A stretch of 64,000 bases of DNA from contig NZ_JAHXBF010000043.1 in the NCBI RefSeq assembly GCF_020103695.1, positions 1 through 64,000 of the forward strand, written 5' to 3'. Below are positions 8,490 through 16,920 of this stretch, piece by piece (within the stretch, counting starts at the first letter, position 1; each line of letters starts with the position of its first letter). Origin of the DNA: Hyalangium versicolor. Lineage in GTDB: Bacteria > Myxococcota > Myxococcia > Myxococcales > Myxococcaceae. A program made the translations under genes and the position numbers. The notes below the pieces were generated by a model, which worked only from the letters and a program-made list of their open reading frames with translations, did no database searches and had not been told where the DNA came from.

Positions 8490-9773
8490 TCAGTCCTGGC
8501 TCTTGGGGAGCGTAACGGTCCCTGGATTGTCGATAGCGGCGAGCGCAGCACGGCGCAGGTAGTGCCCTGGGTCCTCCCCCCGGAGACGTGCCGTCTCGAT
8601 GAGCGAGTAGAAGAGAGCAGCCACCTGGGTGCCGCGCTGAGCGAAGAATTTCCTGCGCACATGGGCCCAGCAAAAGGCGAGGGTGGCGGCAGCAGGCCCA
8701 TCGGCCCCGGACTTGGTGGCCGTCTGGTAGGCCGCATACCCATCTACCAGGACGATGCCTGAGTAGGAGCCCAGCACCGTCTTGGCCGTCGCGCCGGAGC
8801 GGCTGGGCAGAATGCGGTGGAACACCGTGTCGGGCGAGGCCACCGTCCACGCGTACCACTGGGTGCCAGGGCCCTTGTCCAGCAGCAGCCAGTGCGTCTC
8901 ATCCGCGTGGATGAGCGGCGAGGTAAACACCTCGGCCAGCAGGGCTTCGTAGGACTTCTGCAGGTGGCGAGCCAGTGCGTCCAGCTGGTCCCACAGCGTC
9001 TGCGCCTCCACCACCAGCCCTTCTCGCTCATAGAGCCGCTGCTGACGGGCCAGCGGCAGGTGGAAGCCGTACTTCATGAGGGCCACGTGGACGGCGAACT
9101 CCAGCGAGTAGCGGCCTCCAGCTATCAGCCGCGGCGGCGCGGGGGCCGTCACCGGCGCGCAGCCCTGGGCGCAGCAGTACTTCTGCCGACGCACCTTGCG
9201 CAGCACGAAGCTGCGCTCGACGACGGTGATTTCTTCGCAGTCCTCCGTCTGCCCCGGCCACGCATGCAGGCTGCCGCCGCACAGGCCACATACCTGGTCG
9301 GCCTCGTCCAGCGGCAGTAGCACCTCTTGCACCTTCAACTCGGGCTGTGCCGTGGGCCCGTGGCCCCGCTGCGGCTGGGAGCGCTCAGGCTTGGGCGGCC
9401 TCGGACCGCGCTTCTCGCTGGAGGCGCCGAACAGGCGCTTCTGCATCAGGGCCACCTGCTCCTTGAGTTGCTCGAGCTCCAGTTGCAGCCGCGCCTGGCC
9501 ATCCTCGCCCTTGAGCTGAGCATTCTTCTCGCCAGGCTTCTTCCGCGACCCTCCCACCGCCCGGCCCTTGCGCCACTCGTACAGCGTTGGCGACGACACC
9601 CCCAGCCTCTGCGCCGCCTGCACCACCGTCCCTCCGTTTTGCAGCAGGTGCTCCGCGTAGCGCACCGCGAAGTCCCTCAGCGTCTCGGGGAACGGCAGCG
9701 ATCCCCCTTGCCTGCCAGCCTTCAGTCGCTGCGCTTCCTGCCGGAACTGCTCCAACTCCTTCTCCATCTCCAT
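8490..9773 (-). pseudogene. tnpC: IS66-family transposase (TnpC-like) with internal deletion
   Basis: A 427-residue frame. An N-terminal helix-turn-helix (VVQAAQRLGVSSPTLYEWRKG) is followed by a leucine-zipper-like stretch, the IS66 zinc finger (CGLCGG), and the DDE core with HADETHW near 290 and VDGYAAY near 342. FCWAHVRRKF then runs straight into QRGTQVAALFYSLIETARL. In full IS66 TnpC proteins about 110 residues lie between these two blocks, including the NNxxERAxR stretch that supplies the catalytic glutamate. The loss is in frame, so the ORF stays open, but catalysis should be abolished. The orfA/orfB genes of classical IS66 are absent. Movement would need a related transposase in trans. 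Confidence 0.85.
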
Positions 9774-9819
9774 AGGCTTCCTCCTGGCTGCGAGCAGGAG
9801 GTCTCACACCGGGCTGGGG

Positions 9820-9850
9820 CCCGTCACGACGGGGCACGGCGAACTCTTAC
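9820..9850 (-). repeat. IS66-type terminal inverted repeat, right end
   Basis: Read on the minus strand it is GTAAGAGTTCGCCGTGCCCC then GTCGTGACGGG. It pairs with the left end at 5823 and borders the right target duplication. Confidence 0.85.
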
Positions 9851-9858
9851 GAAGCTAT
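9851..9858. repeat. Target-site duplication, right copy
   Basis: GAAGCTAT, identical to 5815-5822. It contains the TAG stop codon (9855-9857, minus strand) of the neighbouring reductase, so the insertion hit the very end of that gene without harming it. Confidence 0.85.
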
Positions 9859-10901
9859 GCGCCGCTTCCTGAACCTTGGAGTAGCCCAAGCCGAATCAGG
9901 CTCTCGGCGGTCGCAACGATGGCTTCCTCTCTCGACCTGGGTGCCCAGCCAAGCAACCGTCTGGCCTTCTCGCTCGTGGCGTTCATGTTCACGCCAAGCA
10001 GCGGCACGATCCCTTTCAATGCTGGGTTTCCAAGGGCCATGAGGCGCACCAGCCAGTTGGGCAATACCCGTGTTGGCACCTGGCTCGCGGCCGTTCCCAT
10101 ACGCAGCCGCAGCACCTTCGCGACATCGGCCATCCACATGCTCTCGCCGGTAATCGCGAGAAAGCGTTCGCCCTTGGCCGCGGGATAAGTCATGGCGCGC
10201 AGGTGCAGATCCGCCACGTCGCGCACATCGACAAAGCCAGAATTGACCTTCGGGCATCCCGGCTGACCGTCCATCAGATTCTTGATCAACCGGATGGAAT
10301 GCGAGTAGTCGGCGCCGAGCGCGGGACCAAGAACGGCTACCGGGTTCACAGCGGACAGCTCGAGCCCGCGCCCTTCGCTGCCAATGAAGTCCCAGGCTGC
10401 TCGTTCAGAGAGGGTCTTGGATTTTTGATAGGATGCGACGTTGCCTGTCAGATCGCTCCAATCCGTTTCATCGAACGGCCGCCGGTAGCTCGGCTTGTGT
10501 CCAACGCCGATCGCCCCGAAAGCTGAAGTCAACACCACGCGCTTGATCCCGGCATCCCGCGCGGCACGCAGGACTCGCAGGTTTCCATCGACGGCGGGCT
10601 TGATCCAGTCCTCCTCGCGGGCATGATCGCCCGAGGGCGTTGGCGAGGCGCCGTGCAGCACATAGGTGCATCCAGCGACGGCCTCCGCCCACCCTCTGTC
10701 ATCGCCCAGATCGGCGGTGACGAACGACAGGCGATCGCCCGGTTCGGCCCCGCCGACCTTGAGGTTCCCACGCACCTCTGCTTCTCGCCCCAGCGCGCGA
10801 ACCGTGGTCCGTACGCGATACCCGGCACTCAACAAAGCCAGAATGCAATGCTGCGCAATGAACCCGGTCCCGCCAGTGACGAGGACCCATTCGTCATTCA
10901 T
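9855..10901 (-). CDS. NAD(P)-dependent extended SDR reductase/epimerase
   Basis: 348 residues. The N-terminal Rossmann motif is VTGGTGFIAQH (8-18); the catalytic set is a Ser near 126-130 and YQKSK (YxxxK) near 158-162. The layout and NPVAVLGPALG segment resemble dihydroflavonol-4-reductase-like and aldehyde-reductase members of the extended SDR family. The substrate is not evident. It would reduce a carbonyl with NAD(P)H in the cytoplasm. The AraC gene at 10996 is divergent, 94 bp away, and may control it. The stop codon lies inside the target duplication of the IS66-type transposon. Confidence 0.85.
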   Translation of the reverse strand: MNDEWVLVTGGTGFIAQHCILALLSAGYRVRTTVRALGREAEVRGNLKVGGAEPGDRLSFVTADLGDDRGWAEAVAGCTYVLHGASPTPSGDHAREEDWIKPAVDGNLRVLRAARDAGIKRVVLTSAFGAIGVGHKPSYRRPFDETDWSDLTGNVASYQKSKTLSERAAWDFIGSEGRGLELSAVNPVAVLGPALGADYSHSIRLIKNLMDGQPGCPKVNSGFVDVRDVADLHLRAMTYPAAKGERFLAITGESMWMADVAKVLRLRMGTAASQVPTRVLPNWLVRLMALGNPALKGIVPLLGVNMNATSEKARRLLGWAPRSREEAIVATAESLIRLGLLQGSGSGA

Positions 10902-10995
10902 GCTGATCTCCTGAATTGCCCGCTCATTTGAATATGGCCCTACACCCGGATTGTAAATGCTTGGGAGTACGCATTACTTGCGCGATAATCCGGGG

Positions 10996-11949
10996 ATGAG
11001 CGCAGACCCCTTCTCGGACATCCTTCAATTCACGAATGCCGAATCCCTTGTGACGGGGGGGTTCACGGCCGGAGGCTCATGGGCCATCCGCTTTCCGGCG
11101 CCGGATAAGATCAAATTCTTTGCCGTCGTGAAGGGCCATTGCTGGGTCAGCATCAAGGGTGTGACGGACCCGATTCGCTTCGAAACGGGAGACGTCGGTC
11201 TCTTGGCGGCGCAACGGTCTTTCGTCCTGGCCAGCCATCCGCGTGTCGCTCCTGTCGACGCAATGAGCATCTTTTCCGGCGCCGGCAAGAAGACAGCGAT
11301 TCTGGGTGACGGCCGTGACTTCGCTCATATCGGCGGCCATGTCCTGCTCGACGCGGTGAGCGGGCGGCTGCTGGCGGATGTCTTGCCGCCGTGGATTCAT
11401 GTACCGGCGGCATCACCGCACGCGACAACCTTCCGGTGGCTTCTCGACCAGCTTGTCGCGGAGCGCGCCTCCGATCAGCCAGGCTCACAGCTTGCGTCAG
11501 CGCAACTCGCCCAGCTTCTCTTCATCCAGATTCTGCGAGCACATTTGAAGACGGCAGATCTCATGCCAGCCGGATGGCTGCGGGCGTTGGGCGACCCGCG
11601 CATCGCTCCGGCGTTGCGCTTGATGCATGGGGATCCGGCTCGCGCCTGGCATCTCGAGGAACTCGCCAGGGCATGCGCCATGTCTCGAACGACCTTCGCC
11701 TTCCACTTCCGTAAGGTCGCAGGCGTCCCACCACTGACCTATCTCACGGAATGGCGCATGCGCCTTGCCGAGCGTGCGTTGCGAGAGGAGACTGCTCCTG
11801 TCGCCCTTGTCGGCAGGTCGCTCGGCTATACCTCCGAGAGCGCCTTCAGCAATGCCTTCAAACGCGTGACCGGCCACTCGCCCAGGACATTCCGAAGAAC
11901 TACGCAAGCCTCAGGTAACGGTTTACTCCGCCCCACTGCGGATCCTTGA
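10996..11949 (+). CDS. AraC-family transcriptional regulator (cupin type)
   Basis: 317 residues from the ATG at 10996. The N-terminal half has cupin features (FFAVVKGHCWVSIKG, FETGDVGLLAAQRSFVL), and the C-terminal 100 residues form the two-helix-turn-helix AraC domain (WHLEELARACAMSRTTFAFHF and SLGYTSESAFSNAFKRVTGHSPRTFR). It is divergent from the SDR gene, the usual arrangement for local control. A 13-codon longer frame starts at 10957, but 10996 gives the normal family N-terminus. Its last 27 bp overlap the end of the convergent AraC gene. Confidence 0.85.
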   Translation: MSADPFSDILQFTNAESLVTGGFTAGGSWAIRFPAPDKIKFFAVVKGHCWVSIKGVTDPIRFETGDVGLLAAQRSFVLASHPRVAPVDAMSIFSGAGKKTAILGDGRDFAHIGGHVLLDAVSGRLLADVLPPWIHVPAASPHATTFRWLLDQLVAERASDQPGSQLASAQLAQLLFIQILRAHLKTADLMPAGWLRALGDPRIAPALRLMHGDPARAWHLEELARACAMSRTTFAFHFRKVAGVPPLTYLTEWRMRLAERALREETAPVALVGRSLGYTSESAFSNAFKRVTGHSPRTFRRTTQASGNGLLRPTADP

Positions 11950-12858
11950 TACGTCTCGAAGTGGCGGCGCGCCAAACTGCCTTCGGTACTCGCGCGAGAA
12001 CTGCGAGGGATCGTTATAGCCGACGCGGAAGCCCGCCGTCGCGGCGTCGAGGTGCTCCTCGAGCATCAGCCGCCTCGCCTCCTGGAGGCGAAGCGTCTTC
12101 TGGTACTGCAGCGGACTCATCCCCGTCACCGCGCGGAAGTGAAGATGCAGGCCTGACGAGCTCATCCCGACCACCTTGCAAAGGTGTTGGATGCGCAGCG
12201 GCTGATCGAAGTTCTTGCGAATCCATGCGATCGCCCTCACAACTCGATGGGCGCGACCGCCAACAGTGGCGATGTGTTGGAGGCGCGCGGCATGGCCCTC
12301 CACGACAAGCCTGTACACGATCTCTTGCAGCACGAGCGGTGCGAGCACCGGAGCGTGCTCGGGCGTATCGGCGAGGCGCACGAGGCGCAACACGGCATCC
12401 AGCAGCGGCAGCTCCAAGGCTCGGATGTCGAGCGCCTTTGCAGGAGCCGCACCTGTCGCCGACGGAGGCTTTACATTCGCGAGGACGGAGCCAATCAGGG
12501 CAGGAGAGAGCGGGATCCGCACGCAGAGGAACGGCGCGGTCTGTGACGCTTCCACGACGCGACCGGTCACCGGAAGAGCGACCGCGTTGAGGAGGTAGGC
12601 CGTCTCGCCGTAGGCGAGTTCCTCGCCGCCGACCACCACGCGCTTCTTCCCCTGCGCGACCACGACGAGCGCCGGCTCGTACAGCACGTGCAGCGGTCCT
12701 ATCGGCTTCGACGTGCGTGCGAGCTCCATCGAAGGGAGAGGCGAACCCCCTCCATCTTCGGGAACGTGGCGCGCGATGATGGCCGCGAGCTCGCGGCGGG
12801 CGTCAGCCAGGCCGGAACTCGGGGCGCGGGTCGCAGATTGAGTCCGTTGGAGAATCAT
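11923..12858 (-). CDS. AraC-family transcriptional regulator (AraC_N type)
   Basis: 311 residues. The N-terminal ligand/dimer domain is of the AraC_N kind (PLPSMELARTSKPIGPLHVLYEPALVVV, GKKRVVVGGEELAYG). The C-terminal AraC DNA-binding domain carries QPLRIQHLCKVVGMSSSGLHLHF and FRVGYNDPSQFSREYRRQFG. It is divergent from the aldo/keto reductase at 13060, a common pairing. Its start codon overlaps the first copy of a 30-bp direct repeat, which suggests autoregulation together with control of the reductase. Confidence 0.88.
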   Translation of the reverse strand: MILQRTQSATRAPSSGLADARRELAAIIARHVPEDGGGSPLPSMELARTSKPIGPLHVLYEPALVVVAQGKKRVVVGGEELAYGETAYLLNAVALPVTGRVVEASQTAPFLCVRIPLSPALIGSVLANVKPPSATGAAPAKALDIRALELPLLDAVLRLVRLADTPEHAPVLAPLVLQEIVYRLVVEGHAARLQHIATVGGRAHRVVRAIAWIRKNFDQPLRIQHLCKVVGMSSSGLHLHFRAVTGMSPLQYQKTLRLQEARRLMLEEHLDAATAGFRVGYNDPSQFSREYRRQFGAPPLRDVSRIRSGAE

Positions 12859-12981
12859 TCAAGACTCCTCAAGGATCGTTCTATGCGGTGCCCCATGGAC
12901 GATGCAAGCAGGGGGATTGCAGAGCACCTCATCAACCAAGGCGATTGGAGGATCATCCAAGACTCTTCGAGGATCGTTCTA
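12854..12981. promoter_or_regulatory. 30-bp direct repeat, probable AraC operator
   Basis: Copies at 12854-12883 and 12952-12981 match at 27 of 30 bases (shared blocks CAAGACTC and GAGGATCGTTCTA or AAGGATCGTTCTA). They are 98 bp apart in the same orientation, inside the divergent control region of the AraC gene and the aldo/keto reductase. Direct repeats are the usual form of AraC-family sites, and the distance would allow looping. Confidence 0.6.
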
Positions 12982-13059
12982 CCTGCCGGACCTTCCGAGA
13001 CATAGCGTGGAGTCAGCTCTTTCAACGCTGTCATCGCGAGAAGTCAGGTGAGGTTCGCC

Positions 13060-14049
13060 ATGCAAAAGAGAAGGCTCGGCAAGAATGGTCCTGAAGTATC
13101 GGCTCTCGGTCTTGGAACCATGGGGATGACCATGGCCTACGGCGCGGCCAACAACGACGAGAGCATCGCCACGATCCGCCGCGCTTATGAGCTCGGCATC
13201 ACGCATTTCGACACAGCAGAGCTCTACGGCCAGGGCACCGGCACCAACGAACGCCTCCTGGGCACAGCAATCAAAGGCTTCCGCGACAAGATTGTCATCG
13301 CGACCAAGTTCGGGTTCGACCTCCCGAACATGACTGCCACGCACGCTGCGCTCGACAGTCGACCGGAGCGCATTCGCCTCGTCGTCGAAAACAGCCTTCG
13401 GTACCTGCAGACGGACTACATCGACGTTCTCTACCAGCATCGCGTCGACCCCGCAGTCCCGATCGAGGACGTCGCCGGAACGGTGAAGGACCTCATCTCC
13501 GCTGGCAAGGTGCGCTTTTTCGGAATGTGCGAGGCGGGACCTGCCACGCTCCGGCGCGCACACGCGGTGCAACCTGTCTCGGTCCTGCAGACCGAATACT
13601 CACTCTTCGAGCGTGCGGTCGAGCGCGATGTGCTTCCCGTGACTCGAGAGCTTGGGATCGGCTTCGTACCGTACTCTCCGCTGGGTCGAGGATTCCTGAC
13701 GTCGGCGGTCAAACCCGCCGCCGAATACGAGGAAGCGGACATGCGGCGCTGGGACAACCGCTGGCAGGAAGCCCACTATCAAGCGAATCTCGCGACCGTG
13801 GAACAGCTTCGACAGCTCGCAGGCTCGAATGGCTTGACGGTCGCGCAGCTTGCTCTCGCCTGGCTCCTGACTCAGAGAGACGACATCGCACCGATTTTCG
13901 GGACCAAGAACCGCTCACGACTCGAGGAGAACGTCGGCGCGGCGAAGGCCCCTCTCTCTGCGTCCACGCTCGCTCGGGTGGAGGAGATCCTCCCAAACGG
14001 AGGTTCCGGCTCGCGCTATCCGCCGGCGCACATGCCCTCCTGGACGTAA
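13060..14049 (+). CDS. Aldo/keto reductase
   Basis: 329 residues of the AKR family, with the TIM-barrel start LGLGTMGMT. The catalytic tetrad shows as D (HFDTAELYG), Y (AELYG), K (IATKFG) and H (VLYQHRVDP). The C-terminal cofactor motif reads IFGTKNRSRLEENVGA. The ATG at 13060 follows an AGGTGAGG ribosome-binding site. It reduces aldehydes or ketones with NADPH, substrate unknown. The AraC gene is divergent, and the direct repeat in between points to induction by a small molecule. It is similar in type to YajO/PLR-like oxidoreductases annotated as redox-stress enzymes. Confidence 0.9.
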   Translation: MQKRRLGKNGPEVSALGLGTMGMTMAYGAANNDESIATIRRAYELGITHFDTAELYGQGTGTNERLLGTAIKGFRDKIVIATKFGFDLPNMTATHAALDSRPERIRLVVENSLRYLQTDYIDVLYQHRVDPAVPIEDVAGTVKDLISAGKVRFFGMCEAGPATLRRAHAVQPVSVLQTEYSLFERAVERDVLPVTRELGIGFVPYSPLGRGFLTSAVKPAAEYEEADMRRWDNRWQEAHYQANLATVEQLRQLAGSNGLTVAQLALAWLLTQRDDIAPIFGTKNRSRLEENVGAAKAPLSASTLARVEEILPNGGSGSRYPPAHMPSWT

Positions 14050-14115
14050 CGTGGCAACCGCTGAGAGTCAGAGACGCCGAAAATCATGCATGGAAAAAGG
14101 GAGAACGCTTTCCAG

Positions 14116-15627
14116 TCACTGACACGGGGCGCGGTTGTTCAGGGTGTTGAGGTGGCCCTCTGCGGTGCCCGTCAGCGACACGGCGTAGATGCCGCCGTCC
14201 CAGTTCCCATTGTTGAAGGTCACACTGGCGTTGGGGGCCAGAATCGTCCCCCAGATGCCGATGCTGCTCGCGTTCAACGTCGTGGCTTCCGGGAGGTTGT
14301 AGAGGATGCCGTGCTGGTCGATGCCGCCCCCCATGGTGATGCCGAAGTTGGAGAGCGTGACCGAGGTGCCGCGGATGTTGACCAGCACCATGGAGCCGGC
14401 GGGCGCGTTGAAGGCCAACTGGTTGATGCCGACGAAGGCGCTCGCCTGGACCTCGAAGACGTTCACCTTCGGGTTCGTCCCGGTCAGCCCGAGCACCACG
14501 TAGCCCGTCGAGCGCGTCGCCGTGGCGGTGGGCGTCATCCCCGCCAGCGAGGTGCTCAGGCTGCGCAGTTGGGTGAACCGCGTGGAGAAGTTGAGGGGCG
14601 TCCCCTTCGACAAGGTGCCGCGCTGGAACGTGACGGTCGAGTCCCCGCTGTACGTGCCTCCGTAGAACGCCTGGCCCCAGACGGTGCCCCGGGCGAGGGA
14701 CAGGTTGCCGCCCGCCACCAGGACCTGGGATGCGTCGCTGGCGGGCAGCCCCGAGCCCACCGAGAAGTCCGTCAAGGTGATGTTGCCGCCCGCCGCCACC
14801 TTGCCCTTCACGTCCCGGCCTCCGCTGTAGTTCTGGAGCAGGTAGAGCGTGCGGTCCCCCAGCTGGATGTCGACGCTCATCACCGTCACCTTGCGCGAGG
14901 CCGTCACGACATGCCCCGCGCCGTCCTTCACCTGGTAGGAGATGGTGTAGGAACCCGTGACGCCCGTGTTGAGGTTGCTCGTAACGACGACGCGCGAGTT
15001 CAGGTTGCCATCGCACTGGTCCATGGCCGTGACGCCGGGATCCATGAACTGCGTGCCGCACATCGCTTGCCAGGTGGCCGGTCCATTGACGGTGAGACTG
15101 GGCGCCAGGGTGTCGCGGATGTTCACCGTGCGGCGCACGGAGGCCGGGCTCTGGCCCGCCGGATCCGTCACGCCGTAGGTGAGCGGGTAGGTGCCCGGAA
15201 CGTTCAGGTTCAACGCCCCCGAGCGCGTGACCCGCGCCGAGACATCGCCGAAGCACTGGTCCGTGGCGATGGCGCCCGGGTCGGTGAACGTGGTGCCGCA
15301 CTCCAGGCTCACCGTGGTCGCACCCGTGAGCGTGAGCGTGGGCGGCAACGAGTCCACCATCGTCACCGTGCGCGCCGAAGACGCGGTGGCGATGTGTCCC
15401 GCCGAGTCCTTCACGCTGTAAGTGATGGTGAAGCCACCAACCGCGACCGCGCCTGCGGCGGGCTCGGGCTCACCTTGTGGTGCCGGGGAGCTCTCGAGCT
15501 TCGGAAGGTTCGTGTGCAGGAGTGGCTCGGGAGCATCAGGCTGCACCTCCCCGGGCTCCTCACGACAAGCCGTCTCGGTGATGACAACCACCAACAGGAG
15601 CGCACGGCCCATGTATCGAAGTTTCAT
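14116..15627 (-). CDS. Choice-of-anchor A lipoprotein with Ig-like domains
   Basis: 503 residues. A lipobox-like ending (ITETAC) near residue 21 predicts lipid anchoring. Three Ig-like/DUF5011-type modules follow (about 45-265), each with the PG-x-A/T-x-DQC and TYxVxDxxG pattern. From about 265 the protein has the choice-of-anchor A fold (LLQNYSGGRDVKGKVAAGGNITL ... WGTILAPNASVTFNNGNWDGGIYA). Such proteins are exported surface or matrix components. Its downstream neighbour, the aldo/keto reductase, is convergent, so the two share only the short gap 14050-14115. Confidence 0.85.
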   Translation of the reverse strand: MKLRYMGRALLLVVVITETACREEPGEVQPDAPEPLLHTNLPKLESSPAPQGEPEPAAGAVAVGGFTITYSVKDSAGHIATASSARTVTMVDSLPPTLTLTGATTVSLECGTTFTDPGAIATDQCFGDVSARVTRSGALNLNVPGTYPLTYGVTDPAGQSPASVRRTVNIRDTLAPSLTVNGPATWQAMCGTQFMDPGVTAMDQCDGNLNSRVVVTSNLNTGVTGSYTISYQVKDGAGHVVTASRKVTVMSVDIQLGDRTLYLLQNYSGGRDVKGKVAAGGNITLTDFSVGSGLPASDASQVLVAGGNLSLARGTVWGQAFYGGTYSGDSTVTFQRGTLSKGTPLNFSTRFTQLRSLSTSLAGMTPTATATRSTGYVVLGLTGTNPKVNVFEVQASAFVGINQLAFNAPAGSMVLVNIRGTSVTLSNFGITMGGGIDQHGILYNLPEATTLNASSIGIWGTILAPNASVTFNNGNWDGGIYAVSLTGTAEGHLNTLNNRAPCQ

Positions 15628-15766
15628 GTAGCAGGCCCTCGGTCAAAAGGACACTCGCAGCCCCCCGGGGACCGCTCTGCGATGAAACTCGTGAAACACC
15701 ACCAATTCTCATTTTACCAGGAGTGAAGAAAAAGTCATCAAGTTTGGGAAGGAGCCCCGTGCGGGG

Positions 15767-16801
15767 CTAATAGAGATTGTCCTTGTAATCTTTCTCCAAG
15801 CCCTTCTCGAGCAGGCCTGAGACACCGGGAACGGACAGCGCAACGCTCGCCAATCTCGCTCCCAAGCCTTTTTCCTTGTTGAGCTTGACGTGCTCGATGA
15901 AGAGCCTGGCCACATGAATGCCATGCGTGGGTGGCTTGGCTGGCCAGAGGTTGGCTCGGGCCAGCGCTGGGCTCTCATGGATTTGAATGGCGGCCTCGTC
16001 GATGGCGGTGACCAACGCCGGGACCTTGCCCTGAACAGCGAACCGCGACCGCACCGCCTCGTCGGTGGTGATGCGTGCGGTGCCCGACACAGATGCGACA
16101 TACGCCGAGCCGGGGATCAGCAGCGCGGCCGCGACGCGCGGCTGCGCGAGGATGTTGCGGAAGCTGTCGATGCGGCGGTTACCCGGACGATCCGCGAACC
16201 AGACCCTGTGGTCGTCCAGACGCACCATCGTCCCAGCCGGATCGCCTTTGGGGCTGAGATCCGCGTGCCCCTGCGCGTCGATCGTCGCCAGCGCCATGAA
16301 GCGGGCGGCATCGATGAATGCGGATGGATCCGACGGCACCCTCCCATGGGGCTGGGCCTCCCAGAACTCGGAGCGAATCAACGCCTTGGCGCAGTGGCCG
16401 TAGCATTCGTGGACAGTGATGTGGATCTCGCCTGGATCCTGGGCGGAGACGGTGCCGTTCACGCGCAGGGTTTCGCCCGTTCCGGGCAAGAGGAACAATG
16501 CGCCGAAGCCCTGCCCCACTTGCGCGAGCGACGGCTCGTCGAGCATCGCCACCGGCAGCCGCAACGTCTGTGCATCCCCGCTGGCGAAACCCGGCGGGCC
16601 CCCTCCGAGCGTCACACCAAGGGTGGTCCCCCTCGCGAAGCCGGCGAACATCAGTGGCGAGGCGGCGATCCAACGAAGCGCGCCCGCATCCAGGTGATTG
16701 ATCACCTTGAGTTGAATCGCCGGCGGCACCTTGCCGATGATGGCCTCCAGTTCGTCGACCGTCTCGATCGAGCCGCCTCTTGCCGCGTGCGCTGCATCCA
16801 T
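15767..16801 (-). CDS. Pyridoxamine 5'-phosphate oxidase-like flavin-binding protein
   Basis: 344 residues. The C-terminal half is a PNPOx-like split barrel (ARFMALATIDAQGHADLSPKGDPAG, then VWFADRPGNRRIDSFRNILAQPRVAAALLIPG), the phosphate-contacting pattern of PPOX-class flavin proteins. The N-terminal half (GARWI..., LPVAMLDEPSL) looks like a second, diverged unit. It is probably an FMN-dependent oxidoreductase of unknown substrate. It is divergent from an AraC regulator at 16921, with a 119-bp shared control region. Confidence 0.8.
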   Translation of the reverse strand: MDAAHAARGGSIETVDELEAIIGKVPPAIQLKVINHLDAGALRWIAASPLMFAGFARGTTLGVTLGGGPPGFASGDAQTLRLPVAMLDEPSLAQVGQGFGALFLLPGTGETLRVNGTVSAQDPGEIHITVHECYGHCAKALIRSEFWEAQPHGRVPSDPSAFIDAARFMALATIDAQGHADLSPKGDPAGTMVRLDDHRVWFADRPGNRRIDSFRNILAQPRVAAALLIPGSAYVASVSGTARITTDEAVRSRFAVQGKVPALVTAIDEAAIQIHESPALARANLWPAKPPTHGIHVARLFIEHVKLNKEKGLGARLASVALSVPGVSGLLEKGLEKDYKDNLY

Positions 16802-16861
16802 TGCCGTCTCCTGTACGAGGCGTGACGCTAGGCCGACGGGCGATTGAGGGCATCGCGCAAT

Positions 16862-16889
16862 TCTGCCAAAATATTCGGAAATCCTGCCA
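16862..16889. promoter_or_regulatory. Short direct repeat between PPOX gene and AraC gene
   Basis: TCTGCCA (16862-16868) and CCTGCCA (16883-16889) stand 21 bp apart, two turns of helix, on the same face and in the same direction, just upstream of the AraC start at 16921. This spacing fits an AraC-type half-site pair. Confidence 0.4.
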
Positions 16890-16920
16890 ACGCCGCGCCG
16901 GAGAGAGCGCGACCTCCGCC

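Larger units (their letters stand above)
5823..9850. mobile_element. IS66-type transposon with toxin-immunity cargo
   Basis: The left end reads GTAAGAGTTCGCCGT and the reverse complement of the right end reads the same 15 bases, with further imperfect match inward. Flanking 8-bp direct repeats agree with IS66-family target duplication. The 4028-bp interior holds a hypothetical gene, a repeat patch, a lipoprotein toxin with its immunity gene, and one minus-strand TnpC-like transposase that lacks its last catalytic segment. Two more left-end-like sequences lie inside at 6320 and 8420 in the same orientation. The interval from 8420 to 9850 alone has the size of a minimal IS66 remnant, so the larger unit probably arose by use of more distant left ends. 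It sits between two convergent genes and breaks neither. Confidence 0.85.

Noticed and set aside
14086..15726. 546-residue plus-strand frame opposite the choice-of-anchor A gene
   Set aside because: Antisense shadow; the minus strand carries a lipobox and recognised domains in order.
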